Below, one piece after another: positions 1-9,248 of a stretch of DNA of 64,000 nucleotides; positions within the stretch are counted from its first letter, which is position 1; every line of letters starts with the position of its first letter. Under the pieces are notes generated by a model, which did not search any database, had not been told where the DNA came from, and was given only the letters and a program-made list of their open reading frames with translations. Position numbers and translations under genes: made by a program. The stretch comes from Thalassotalea loyana (GTDB lineage Bacteria > Pseudomonadota > Gammaproteobacteria > Enterobacterales > Alteromonadaceae): contig NZ_BSSV01000001.1 of assembly GCF_030161435.1 (NCBI RefSeq), positions 434,001 to 498,000 on the forward strand, given 5' to 3'.

Positions 1-193
1 CAACTTTATTGGTTAACGTTTTTATGATCAATTGTTGCTCATTATCTTGGTGAACTTCACCTTGCCACAAGTAAACTGATGTCATTTGTGGAATGATATT
101 TACGCATGCTGCAAGTTTTTTGTTCACTACATTATGCGCTATTTCTTTGGCAACTTCTTGTGTAGGGCACGTACATAACACAATTTGATACAT
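1..193 (-). CDS. cutA: CutA divalent-cation tolerance protein (partial, 3' end outside window)
   Basis: Only the N-terminal 64 codons are in the window, read on the minus strand from ATG at 193. The translation begins MYQIVLCTCPTQEVAKEIA and continues with LAACVNIIP and the hydrophobic run QQLIIKT. This is the ferredoxin-like fold signature of CutA1, a small trimeric cytoplasmic protein linked to copper and divalent-cation tolerance. The gene is divergent from fxsA, with about 150 bases between them. The family call is firm from the LAACVNI segment; the molecular role of CutA is poorly defined in general. Confidence 0.9.
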   Translation of the reverse strand, partial: MYQIVLCTCPTQEVAKEIAHNVVNKKLAACVNIIPQMTSVYLWQGEVHQDNEQQLIIKTLTNKV

Positions 194-342
194 TTTTGGT
201 TAAACCTTTTGTGAGCCTATCTACCTTAATATTAAGGTATTTTACACAGCTAGCATCTATTTACTATGCTTGTTGTTTAGCCTAGTGGTTGAAATAGACC
301 TGTGAACCCACATATTTGTTTCATGCAATATTAGGAGTTTTT

Positions 343-852
343 ATGTTTCCCGTTTTATTTTTGTTGTTTGTACTTGTCCCTATCATTGAAATAAGTGTGT
401 TAATTCAAGTCGGTAGTGTCATCGGTACGTGGCCGACAATTGCGATAGTGATATTAACTGCGTGGCTAGGTGCGAAATTTGTGAAACAACAAGGCATCGC
501 GACCTTGCGCAATGTTCAAGAAAAGTCTGCACGTGGCGAAGTGCCATCTGAAGAAATCATCACTGGCTTTTTATTGCTTGTTGCTGGCGTTGTCTTAGTG
601 ACACCTGGCTTTGTGACAGATGCTATCGGTTTGTCACTATTAGTGCCTGCTGTTCGTCGAGGCTTAATTAGTAAAGTCCAACAGCAAATTAAGGTACAAG
701 CAACCAGACAGTCAGGCTTTCATGCTCACTTTCATCAAGGTAATACCTACGAGCATGAACCGTTTGACCAACAACCTTTTGAGCAAGGCCAACCAAATAA
801 ACCTCCTCATCTTGGTCAAACGATCGAGGGTGAATACGAGCGCAAAGAATAA
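343..852 (+). CDS. fxsA: FxsA family cytoplasmic membrane protein
   Basis: FxsA is a small inner-membrane protein. In E. coli its overproduction relieves exclusion of phage T7 by the F plasmid; its normal role is unclear. The product is 169 residues: two or three hydrophobic segments (about 1-25, 28-45 and 75-100), the FxsA-type stretch WLGAKFVKQQG, then a polar Gln/Pro/His-rich tail of about 50 residues that is cytoplasmic by inference. I chose ATG 343 because AGGAG lies at 333-337, five bases upstream; an upstream TTG at 316 in the same frame lacks a ribosome site. It stands directly before groES, as in many gammaproteobacteria. Confidence 0.88.
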   Translation: MFPVLFLLFVLVPIIEISVLIQVGSVIGTWPTIAIVILTAWLGAKFVKQQGIATLRNVQEKSARGEVPSEEIITGFLLLVAGVVLVTPGFVTDAIGLSLLVPAVRRGLISKVQQQIKVQATRQSGFHAHFHQGNTYEHEPFDQQPFEQGQPNKPPHLGQTIEGEYERKE

Positions 853-868
853 TTTTTTTGCGCTTATA

Positions 869-895
869 CTTGTAAAGTATTTTTTTGCCCCTATT
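869..895 (+). promoter_or_regulatory. Predicted sigma-32 heat-shock promoter of groESL
   Basis: CTTGTAA at 869-875 resembles the sigma-32 -35 box (CTTGAAA). CCCCTATT at 888-895 resembles the -10 box (CCCCATNT). The gap between CTTGTA and CCCC is 13 bases, within the usual range. It lies just after fxsA and about 50 bases before groES, where a groE heat-shock promoter is expected. No CIRCE inverted repeat is visible. Confidence 0.72.
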
Positions 896-945
896 TATTC
901 AAACATATTCAAAATTTAATTAACTAAATTCTCGGAGAGAACTAA

Positions 946-1236
946 ATGAGCATTCGTCCATTACACGATCGCGTAATTATTAAGCGTAAAGAAGTAGAAT
1001 CAAAGTCTGCTGGCGGTATTGTATTAACTGGTAGTGCTGCTGAAAAATCTACTCGTGGTGAAGTAGTTGCTGTAGGTAACGGTCGCATTTTAGAAAACGG
1101 CGAAGTTCGCGCGTTAGACGTAAAAGTTGGTGATCAAGTGATCTTCAATGAAGGCTACGGTGTTAAAACAGAAAAAATCGATGGTGAAGAAGTTCTGATC
1201 CTTTCAGAAGCTGACATTTTAGCAATCGTAGAATAG
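946..1236 (+). CDS. groES: Co-chaperonin GroES
   Basis: GroES is the heptameric lid of the GroEL folding chamber. The product is 96 residues, the normal length. It starts [14 protein letters not shown], carries the mobile loop around residues 17-32 ([17 protein letters not shown]) and the roof segment near [13 protein letters not shown] ribosome site (CTCGGAGAG) precedes the start. groEL follows 77 bases later without a terminator, so the two are co-transcribed, most likely from the sigma-32 promoter at 869-895. Confidence 0.98.
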   Translation: MSIRPLHDRVIIKRKEVESKSAGGIVLTGSAAEKSTRGEVVAVGNGRILENGEVRALDVKVGDQVIFNEGYGVKTEKIDGEEVLILSEADILAIVE

Positions 1237-1289
1237 TCGCTCTCGACTCGATAGAAATAGAATTTAAAGCATGGCAATTGCGGTGCTAG

Positions 1290-2960
<1,671 letters not shown>

Positions 2961-3304
2961 GTTTTGCCCTATTTGTAGATTCCTTATAAATCAAGGAGTT
3001 ACGCCCGTCATTTATACCGGCTGTGGAACGTTATGTATCACGGTCGGTATAACAAATGTATAACGTTCTTAAACACAATACTTCACATAACTAATCCTTT
3101 CAAGAATGCTCGCAAAGGGTACTTGTCACAATTCTATTTGTTCTCCGACAAACTCTAAAACTTAATCCCTGACCTCTGGAGAGTAAAAGCTCACACTTAT
3201 TATTCTGTGTTCATATAAAGCTCTCCGTTCAATTTAACTAATAGAAATATATCCCCCCCATTCACCCTACGAGGACATAGGGGCATATAGCAGGAGATAA
3301 AATT
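2961..3304. other. Left-end non-coding region of the integrative element with interleaved inverted repeats
   Basis: This stretch of about 340 bases has no convincing gene. It holds two interleaved inverted repeats: TATACCG at 3013-3019 with CGGTATA at 3045-3051, and GAACGTTAT at 3026-3034 with ATAACGTTC at 3060-3068. ATGTATAACGT (3056-3066) recurs near the right end at 10477-10487. GGAGAG near 3178 pairs with CTCTCC near 3223. A CCCTA...TAGGG pair lies near 3268-3285. These may be integrase or regulatory sites, or weak terminators for groESL read-through. A ribosome site (CAGGAGATAA) lies just before the next gene. Confidence 0.45.
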
Positions 3305-3815
3305 ATGAAATACACAAATACCAATACAGACACCTCCCACGCTTATTGCAAGAAGTGTGAAAAGATAACGCAACGTTTTAAGGCTAAGAAATTAACTCAT
3401 GTGGGGAAGTGTAAACCATGTAAAAAGGAGCAAGGCCGCAATTGGAAAAGGAAAAAGCTTACTGAGACAAATATTAGAGATGGAATAGCAGCCGTCTATT
3501 TAGTCAAAATGTTCTCACTACAAACTAATGAAACGTTTTGGAAGATTGGATCAAGCGGAAACGTTTGGAATCGCATAAACAAACTTAAAGAGTCTGGTTA
3601 CCGTGTTGAATTAGAGAAGTGTATTTTGCTTTCCCTCGGAGCTGGATGGCAGAGTTGTTGAACACTATTTGCATAAAACAATTACAGATAAATACACCCC
3701 TATCAATGAATTCAATGGACATACAGAATGTTATTCAACTCGTCCAAACGTAGACTTGTTTCTCTTTAGAGATCTAGGAGTAATGCCTAAGGGGCGTATT
3801 GACTGCACCTACTAA
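3305..3815 (+). pseudogene. Zinc-ribbon/GIY-YIG (T5orf172-like) protein, broken by a frameshift
   Basis: The first frame gives 118 residues (3305-3661). It has an N-terminal CxxC...CxxC pair (YCKKC, CKPC) and then VYLVKMF...KIGSSGNVWNRINKLKESGY, which matches the start of T5orf172/MUG113-type GIY-YIG nuclease domains. At about 3630-3645 the frame is lost, and the expected continuation resumes in the next frame: DGRVVEHYLHKTI, then a conserved-looking tail to TAA at 3813-3815. That includes the expected catalytic-type Glu of VVEHYLH. The total of 511 bases is one more than a multiple of three, so a single added base explains it. A good ribosome site (AGGAGA) precedes the ATG. It may be a true pseudogene, a programmed shift or a sequencing error. 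Confidence 0.7.
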
Positions 3816-3839
3816 CGATAAGCATTAAATGTTTAACAA

Positions 3840-6269
3840 CTAGGGCAGTTGCAATAATGAGATAGAATCAGGGCTACTGAAAGTAAGTTCGTAAAATACT
3901 GACAAATCAGCTTTCACCAGCCCTTTTTCAACTATATAGCTAGGAAAGATCGGGACATACTCATCAAAATATGATGCGTTGGAAGTTAACTCAAGTTGCA
4001 CGTTTTCTAGATCAACTTGAATAATGTTGTCTGAAATTACTTCAAGCCCCACACATTCAATATAGCTGGAATGAATGTACTCATACGAGTCCTGTTGTTT
4101 TTTAAACCCAAGCTTATTAAGCGTTTCTTTAGAAGCTAGAATTAATAGTCTTCCATTGCCTATGACAGTTTTGACATTGGCCTGAGCAGACTCTTTCAGC
4201 AGTTCAAAAAGTTTGTTAACGAAATAATTGTTGAAGCTGGTGCCATAAGTTTTCACGTCATAGTGGGTTTGATATTCTGAAAGCTCGAATACAGGTTTGT
4301 TTTCAATTTTGACTTTAAACTCGTTCCTCTTTACTTTTTTAGAATAAATAGTCGGAATAACCATCAATAAAGCGCGGCTTCGAGAAGCTTCATTCCAGCC
4401 ACTTATCAGATCGTTCTTAAAGATTTTCCACCTTTCTATTGAAACATCCAAGTTATCAATGACTTTCTGTCGCATCTCTTCAACAAGTGCAATGGATTCT
4501 TCAATATATAGTTTGAGTTCAGTTGCGTTATTTTTCACAACTTCTACCGTATTTGAGATTTGCCTCAACTCAACACTCAAATAACTAAAAAGTTCTTTTA
4601 GCCTACTAACTTCAACATAATTGTTAGAAACGGATAAACTAGAAAGGTTGCCTTTCCTGTTTAAACAATATGCTAACTGTATTAACAGGAATCTTATGGC
4701 GTATGGCTGTATGCTTTCACGTTCAATAAATAAGCTCATATCGGTGATATGATGGAGTTTGCTAGCAAATAACTCGATGACTTCTTGTTCATTGCGCAGG
4801 AATAATGCTCTCCCCACGTAATGTACCTGAGTTCCTTTTGGCTGCTCCCATTCGAAACAACAAATCATTTCATTCCATCGTTCGTGGTATGCCATTAAAG
4901 CACCCATTTTGATACTCAGATAGTTATAATGATTTGAAAAAGCCTTTTTAAATAACTTCTTGAAATTTACCGCTTCAAGTTCAGAATCTATCTCTTCTTG
5001 AGTTAATGGCCTAGATTCACGCCAAATTCCATATTCAATGAAAGCGCTCCCATTCTTTAGAGAGTCTATTTTACGATATAAAGCGTCAGTGCTAGATAAG
5101 CTAAGAGGTATGTCGTTAAAATCTCTCCAATAATCATACAACCAGCTAATATCTTTGTCGTAATTCCTACGGATATAATTATCTTCATAGTCATCAATGA
5201 ACGCATCGGAAACGTTAGTGTAAAGTTTGACTAATTTTTCTGGGTGCTTATGTGCGACCAGTTGAGCAATACTATAAAGAAGGTTAAATGTATCTAAAGT
5301 GCCGGCAGCGCTATGTTTAAAATGTAAACGGACTAAACCTTTAAATACATTTGAAAACCACTCACACTCCAATATCAAATCAATCCCTTGCCTATCGTGG
5401 TGTGACTGCCACCTAGCTAACTCGTAAATGTCGCTATACCAGTCTATCAGGCTACCTGAACTGCTTGAATATGCGCCTTTAGAGGTTATCTCATTGTATT
5501 GGGGATGATGAACTATTTCGGAGCAAAGGTCAGCTAACAGCCGTTGAGAACGAAAAGATAAAGGAGAGTCGCTAACATTGCGAGACACTTTAACGACCCT
5601 AATCAAGCCTCTCCAGTAAGTAAGAACAACTTTTATTTCTGCCTTATCTAATGAAAGGTACTCTTCTTGATAATCTCCAAAATATGTATTGATCACATGC
5701 CTATGAAGTGTATGAAGCAAATCAGTATAATTTTCATCCCAACTATTGCTGTTAAACTGTTCCAGCAAAACTTCTAACCCAGCCTCTAGATTAGCTAAGT
5801 CTCTTTTGTCATATCGTCTTAACTGTTCCTTGCTAACCTTTCGAGCCAACAAAGACGTCTTGGGAATTAATAAATTAGGTAGGTATTTGCTAGGCGTTTC
5901 AAGAACCTTTAAGTAGAGCCTTATATAAAACCAAGTAGCACCCAATACAAGAAGCACAAAGGTGATCTGTAAGGTAATGCTGATAATTAATTCCGACTTA
6001 GTTAAGATCGTAAGAGTACTATTTTCAGCAAGACTGGACTTGAAAATTAAACTAGACAATACGTAAAGAGATGAGAGAGATATAAGCGTAACTGGATTGA
6101 CAATACCGGTGGTTAAACGCTTTGTTAAAACTCTGTTGTTATATTTCTCTGAAGATTGAACTGCTACTTGTATTGCCAAAGGGATACCAATAGCCACTAA
6201 GCCAACAAGAATAGTGAGAGTATCACTTACTACCTTTGACTGGTTAAAGAAGATATAAAGTACTTCCAT
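3840..6269 (-). CDS. Large membrane-anchored protein of unknown function
   Basis: I do not recognise this 809-residue protein. The N-terminal 120 residues hold three hydrophobic segments (about 15-37, 57-77 and 92-116). The remaining 690 residues look soluble, mostly helical and rich in Trp, Tyr and charged residues, with no nucleotide-binding or nuclease motif that I can see. It is probably an inner-membrane protein with a big cytoplasmic domain. It lies inside the integrative element as a single unit, with a 220-base upstream gap that contains the element's shared operator-like motif at 6437-6447. The position and make-up would suit an element-borne defence or maintenance effector, but that is only a guess from context. 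Confidence 0.75.
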   Translation of the reverse strand: MEVLYIFFNQSKVVSDTLTILVGLVAIGIPLAIQVAVQSSEKYNNRVLTKRLTTGIVNPVTLISLSSLYVLSSLIFKSSLAENSTLTILTKSELIISITLQITFVLLVLGATWFYIRLYLKVLETPSKYLPNLLIPKTSLLARKVSKEQLRRYDKRDLANLEAGLEVLLEQFNSNSWDENYTDLLHTLHRHVINTYFGDYQEEYLSLDKAEIKVVLTYWRGLIRVVKVSRNVSDSPLSFRSQRLLADLCSEIVHHPQYNEITSKGAYSSSSGSLIDWYSDIYELARWQSHHDRQGIDLILECEWFSNVFKGLVRLHFKHSAAGTLDTFNLLYSIAQLVAHKHPEKLVKLYTNVSDAFIDDYEDNYIRRNYDKDISWLYDYWRDFNDIPLSLSSTDALYRKIDSLKNGSAFIEYGIWRESRPLTQEEIDSELEAVNFKKLFKKAFSNHYNYLSIKMGALMAYHERWNEMICCFEWEQPKGTQVHYVGRALFLRNEQEVIELFASKLHHITDMSLFIERESIQPYAIRFLLIQLAYCLNRKGNLSSLSVSNNYVEVSRLKELFSYLSVELRQISNTVEVVKNNATELKLYIEESIALVEEMRQKVIDNLDVSIERWKIFKNDLISGWNEASRSRALLMVIPTIYSKKVKRNEFKVKIENKPVFELSEYQTHYDVKTYGTSFNNYFVNKLFELLKESAQANVKTVIGNGRLLILASKETLNKLGFKKQQDSYEYIHSSYIECVGLEVISDNIIQVDLENVQLELTSNASYFDEYVPIFPSYIVEKGLVKADLSVFYELTFSSPDSISLLQLP

Positions 6270-6436
6270 GTTTATTAGCTAACGTCATGACAAATAAAAC
6301 ATTATTGTAACAGTGAAACTACCTGTAGTCATATGTGATGTGTATTAATTACATATCTAAATAAAGTGTCTTAAAGTATATCTATAGGTATCCCTTTGGT
6401 CTTCTTCCTGAAGTCAGGGAATATTATGTATTAACA

Positions 6437-6447
6437 TTAAGTGTTAA
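6437..6447. promoter_or_regulatory. Operator-like motif TTAAGTGTTAA upstream of the 809-residue membrane protein gene
   Basis: TTAAGTGTTAA here is identical to 7222-7232. Its core AGTGTTAA also occurs inverted at 8844-8851, inside the promoter of the recombinase gene. The surrounding TTAACA-N5-TGTTAA (6431-6447) is itself an inverted repeat. Three copies of one motif upstream of three minus-strand genes suggest a shared repressor site. Confidence 0.5.
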
Positions 6448-6450
6448 CTG

Positions 6451-6481
6451 GGTTATTTCGGTATTGAGCTAAAATAACCCT
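6451..6481. terminator. Hairpin between two element genes
   Basis: GGGTTATTT at about 6451-6459 pairs with AAATAACCC at about 6473-6481 around a 13-base loop, just beyond the stop of the 6490-7179 gene. There is no clear T run, so it is a weak terminator candidate. Confidence 0.35.
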
Positions 6482-6489
6482 CTTAACAA

Positions 6490-7179
6490 TTAGTAAATCC
6501 CAATTATCTCTTGAATATCGTCACGCAAGTAGAAAGTTGTAGAGTAAACAAGTTTCACCCAACCAAATTGTTCAAGCTCTTTTAGGCAAGGCCTTAAGTC
6601 GTGGTTTCTCACGCCAGATTCCAGAGTTAAATACTTGATAGGAATTGCTTTTCCTACTTTTTTTCCCTTAGGTGCTTTGAGGACTCTGTCAGATTGTATC
6701 TTGTATTTAAAATACTTCTCATCATAGCGCTCTAGTTGCTCAGAACTTTCGTAAACATCCTCAAATACAAAATGCACGTGTCTAAGCCTTTTTAACGACA
6801 ATAATACTTTTTCATGTAGTTTAGCACTTCTGTTCTTTTGACTTATGATCTCCCAGTTTTCTCTCTTCAACGGAGAGTCAAAATAGGTATAAGCTTTGAA
6901 TGAGTTACCCACTACAGAATTCGAAACTTTTGTTTTTAAAACCTTCTTACCCTTTACTGGAAGCTTGATAGATTCTTGGCTTTTCTTTCCAATTGATATG
7001 ATTTTGATAAGCTTTCTATTTTCTAGTTGCTTGAGCGCTCTACTAACTGCGCTATCGAGTAGATCAGTCTTTTCTTTGGCAACTGAATACTTAACAATTT
7101 TATTCCCACTGTAAAAATCATTTGAATTCTCAAGTAGCTCTAATAAGCCTATTTGATTTTTACCTAAACCTTTTCCCAT
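6490..7179 (-). CDS. Winged-helix-like DNA-binding protein, probable element regulator
   Basis: The product is 229 residues from ATG 7179, chosen because AAAGGAGAG lies just upstream; an upstream in-frame ATG at 7212 lacks a ribosome site. The first 70 residues (QIGLLELLENS...SAVSRALKQLENRKLIKII) look like a winged helix-turn-helix with a recognition helix SRALKQLENRKLI. The rest is Lys-rich and unrecognised, and a second winged-helix-like stretch may lie near the C-terminus (LRPCLKELEQFGWVKLV). Its upstream region carries TTAAGTGTTAA and related repeats, so it may repress itself and the other element genes. The family is unknown to me, and the DNA-binding role is inferred from fold-like sequence patterns only. 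Confidence 0.65.
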   Translation of the reverse strand: MGKGLGKNQIGLLELLENSNDFYSGNKIVKYSVAKEKTDLLDSAVSRALKQLENRKLIKIISIGKKSQESIKLPVKGKKVLKTKVSNSVVGNSFKAYTYFDSPLKRENWEIISQKNRSAKLHEKVLLSLKRLRHVHFVFEDVYESSEQLERYDEKYFKYKIQSDRVLKAPKGKKVGKAIPIKYLTLESGVRNHDLRPCLKELEQFGWVKLVYSTTFYLRDDIQEIIGIY

Positions 7180-7221
7180 TTTCTCTCCTTTTGTAATTAC
7201 ACAATTTAACATGAATGAGCT

Positions 7222-7278
7222 TTAAGTGTTAAGTTGCAGCTTTGCATAGTATGTGCACTTAAGTGACTTTACACTTAA
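7222..7278. promoter_or_regulatory. Cluster of TTAAGTGT/ACACTTAA repeats upstream of the winged-helix gene
   Basis: TTAAGTGTTAA lies at 7222-7232, the palindrome CACTTAAGTG at 7256-7265 and ACACTTAA at 7271-7278: three related sites in 57 bases upstream of the minus-strand gene starting at 7179. The same 11-mer occurs at 6437-6447. This spacing is what a small repressor operator, or iteron-like binding array, would show. Confidence 0.5.
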
Positions 7279-7376
7279 TTTTAATTCATTCATTCTGAAG
7301 GAAGGGAGATTTATGCAAGGCTACTATCTAGAATGGTTAAAGTAGCCTTATGTAGAAATCTGAAGCTAATATGAAG

Positions 7377-8225
7377 TTATACGTTGACCAACTTTATAAA
7401 GTCACTTTCCTTCAAAATACGAATGGCGTGTCCTTTTTCTATCAAAGTTTCAGCTTTAAGGTGTTTGCTACTTTTAGACTTCCCTGCAAGCTTAGTTATA
7501 TCCTGATCGCCAACCACCAATAGTGAAACCTTTTTAGTTACTCCACTAACAACCTCACACCCAGCTTTAGCAGCTATCTCTGCTGCCTCTTTTCTCGGTA
7601 TTTCTAAAGCCCCAGTGAATACCATTACCTCTCCATAAAGGTCACCGTCAGGATTTCCTTCTTTGTTTACTGCTGCGGTATAGTCAGTAATTGGTCGGTT
7701 AGAATGCGTTAGCATCTCTTCTACATTTAGCTGCTTTTCGTTTAGTGCAGCCAACAACACATGGCCGCAAGCTTTTGCATCTTCAAGTGCATCATGATGC
7801 TTGAACTGAAAGCCTATTTTGTCGCATACATTTGCGAGACCATAACCACTATCCTTGAACTCTTCCCAAGTTCTTCTCGCGACTTTGGCAGAATCAAGCC
7901 ACCTCGTCTCGATTCCATCTAAATTATACTTACTTAACGCTCTGCTGACTGAACCTTTGTCAAAGTGAGTGTGGCAGACTGAAATATTGTCTTGCATAAA
8001 CTCTCTGAGCTTGTCAGCTACTTCAGGGAAAGTAGGAGCGCTAACAACATCACCTTCAGTGATGCCATGTACTTTGGTATTGAAGTAACTAAAATCATCT
8101 TCTGGATTTATCAAAGAGCTCCACTCATCGACCAAAATACCATTTGAAAACTTAGCGATTCCTATCTGGCAAATAGAAGCCATATCGGGATTAGCGGTTT
8201 CTACATCAATTGCAATAAAGTCCAT
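7377..8225 (-). CDS. DEDDh 3'-5' exonuclease with C-terminal BRCT domain
   Basis: This 282-residue protein has an N-terminal DnaQ-like exonuclease (about 1-165): FIAIDVETA carries the ExoI Asp7/Glu9, VCHTHFDKG the ExoII Asp, and HDALEDA the ExoIII His/Asp of the DEDDh class. Residues about 195-280 look like a BRCT domain of the ligase/RFC type (GEVMVFTGALE, then VSLLVVGDQD and a Lys-rich helix). The predicted activity is trimming of DNA 3' ends with binding to DNA or phosphoprotein. It starts 25 bases after the recombinase gene stop with its own ribosome site (AAAGGAAAG), so the two form an operon. Such exonuclease-BRCT proteins are scattered in bacteria; a repair or element-processing role is inferred. 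Confidence 0.88.
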   Translation of the reverse strand: MDFIAIDVETANPDMASICQIGIAKFSNGILVDEWSSLINPEDDFSYFNTKVHGITEGDVVSAPTFPEVADKLREFMQDNISVCHTHFDKGSVSRALSKYNLDGIETRWLDSAKVARRTWEEFKDSGYGLANVCDKIGFQFKHHDALEDAKACGHVLLAALNEKQLNVEEMLTHSNRPITDYTAAVNKEGNPDGDLYGEVMVFTGALEIPRKEAAEIAAKAGCEVVSGVTKKVSLLVVGDQDITKLAGKSKSSKHLKAETLIEKGHAIRILKESDFIKLVNV

Positions 8226-8250
8226 ATTCTTTCCTTTTGCTTTAATTTTG

Positions 8251-8805
8251 TTATTTAATTTCTTTACTAATGTTTAAGATTGTTGCTCTTGAAACACCAT
8301 ACTCTTTACTTAAACGAAGTTTACTATGACCGTTGGCTAGCTTGTCTAGTACCTCTCTTTTTTGAACTTCAGAAAGTTTGGGTTTACGGCCTCCATAGTT
8401 GCCTGAAGCAGCTTTCCCTTCACTTGTTCTAGAAACAATAAAGTTCCTTTCCATTTCCGCAAACATAGCTAAGAGCTGAACCATAGCCTTGCTCATTGGG
8501 TCATCTTTGGTCGTATCTATGTTTTGGTCTAAAGCTATCAGGCTAACGTCTAGACTTTTTAAGGTATCCAAACAGACTAAGACTTGAGTTAAAGACCTAC
8601 CAAGTCTATCTAGCTTAGTCACTACCACGGTGTCGCCGCTACGGACATAGTTAAGTAAGTCTGCTAGCGCTTGCTTGTTAGTCTCTTCCTTTCCTGAGTG
8701 TTTACCTTGGAATACCTTCTCGCAACCAAAAGATTCCAAAGCCTTTAACTGAGTTGTTAAGTCTTGTTGTTGAGTTGACACCCTTGCGAATCCAATAAGA
8801 GCCAT
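8251..8805 (-). CDS. Serine recombinase (resolvase/invertase family)
   Basis: This 184-residue protein is of the small resolvase/invertase class. The catalytic serine is in GFARVSTQQQ (Ser8), the conserved arginines are in KLDRLGRSL, and the C-terminus is a helix-turn-helix (HSKLRLSKEYGVSRATILNISK). It would cut and rejoin DNA at short recombination sites through a 5'-phosphoserine link. It opens a two-gene unit with the exonuclease-BRCT gene behind a strong promoter at 8841-8869. It may resolve element multimers or invert a segment, but I found no clear res or inversion site next to it. The tyrosine integrase is the better candidate for element integration. Confidence 0.93.
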   Translation of the reverse strand: MALIGFARVSTQQQDLTTQLKALESFGCEKVFQGKHSGKEETNKQALADLLNYVRSGDTVVVTKLDRLGRSLTQVLVCLDTLKSLDVSLIALDQNIDTTKDDPMSKAMVQLLAMFAEMERNFIVSRTSEGKAASGNYGGRKPKLSEVQKREVLDKLANGHSKLRLSKEYGVSRATILNISKEIK

Positions 8806-9248
8806 AATTACCTTCTAACTTAGTGTTGGAAACTTAAGAGATATTAACACTGGTGTATTTGGGTGTCAAAAACTCATGGTTTGTATTTTGTGACAGTGTC
8901 AATAATTGCCATTTGTGTTTATGACATTATTTTGGTTTTAAGTCCGTGATTAAAAAAATGAACTTTTCAAAAACCCGTTTTGTGTAAACGTGACTATGTG
9001 ACGCAATCGTCATTAGAGAAGGTTAGCTCGTACTAGCCCCCCTACCTTAGAAGGAAGAAAAGGAAGACTTAAAAGATACTTTAGAGACCTCAATGGTCTT
9101 CTAACGGGGTCAGTGATATGAACCTAAGGAGACACAGAGAAAGGCTGTCATAAGATTGTAAGCATGGGTTACTGTTGGATTTATCATTAGGTATAAAACA
9201 GTAACCCATTGGGGCATTACGTGAGGAAAGCTAACTAAGGGAACGAGA
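8806..9248. other. Intergenic region of the element with a 13-bp inverted repeat
   Basis: This stretch of about 440 bases between the recombinase and integrase genes has no convincing gene. Besides the promoter at 8841-8869 it holds a perfect inverted repeat: ATGGGTTACTGTT (9164-9176) with AACAGTAACCCAT (9197-9209) around a 20-base loop. No T run follows, so a plain terminator is unlikely. It could be a protein-binding or recombination site, or a small RNA hairpin. Confidence 0.45.
8841..8869 (-). promoter_or_regulatory. Sigma-70 promoter of the recombinase-exonuclease operon, with overlapping operator-like motif
   Basis: On the minus strand TTGACA (8869-8864) and TAATAT (8846-8841) are separated by exactly 17 bases, a consensus-like promoter. 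TTAACACT at 8844-8851, the inverse of AGTGTTAA seen at 6440-6447 and 7225-7232, overlaps the -10 box. This suggests repression at this site. Confidence 0.7.

Noticed and set aside
7222-7278. Replication iterons with the winged-helix protein as a plasmid-type initiator
   Set aside because: The repeats are few and also lie in other promoters of the element, and the protein lacks a recognisable Rep domain; an operator role is simpler.
8251-8805. Serine recombinase as an invertase controlling a nearby switch
   Set aside because: I found no pair of inverted crossover sites flanking a promoter in the element.
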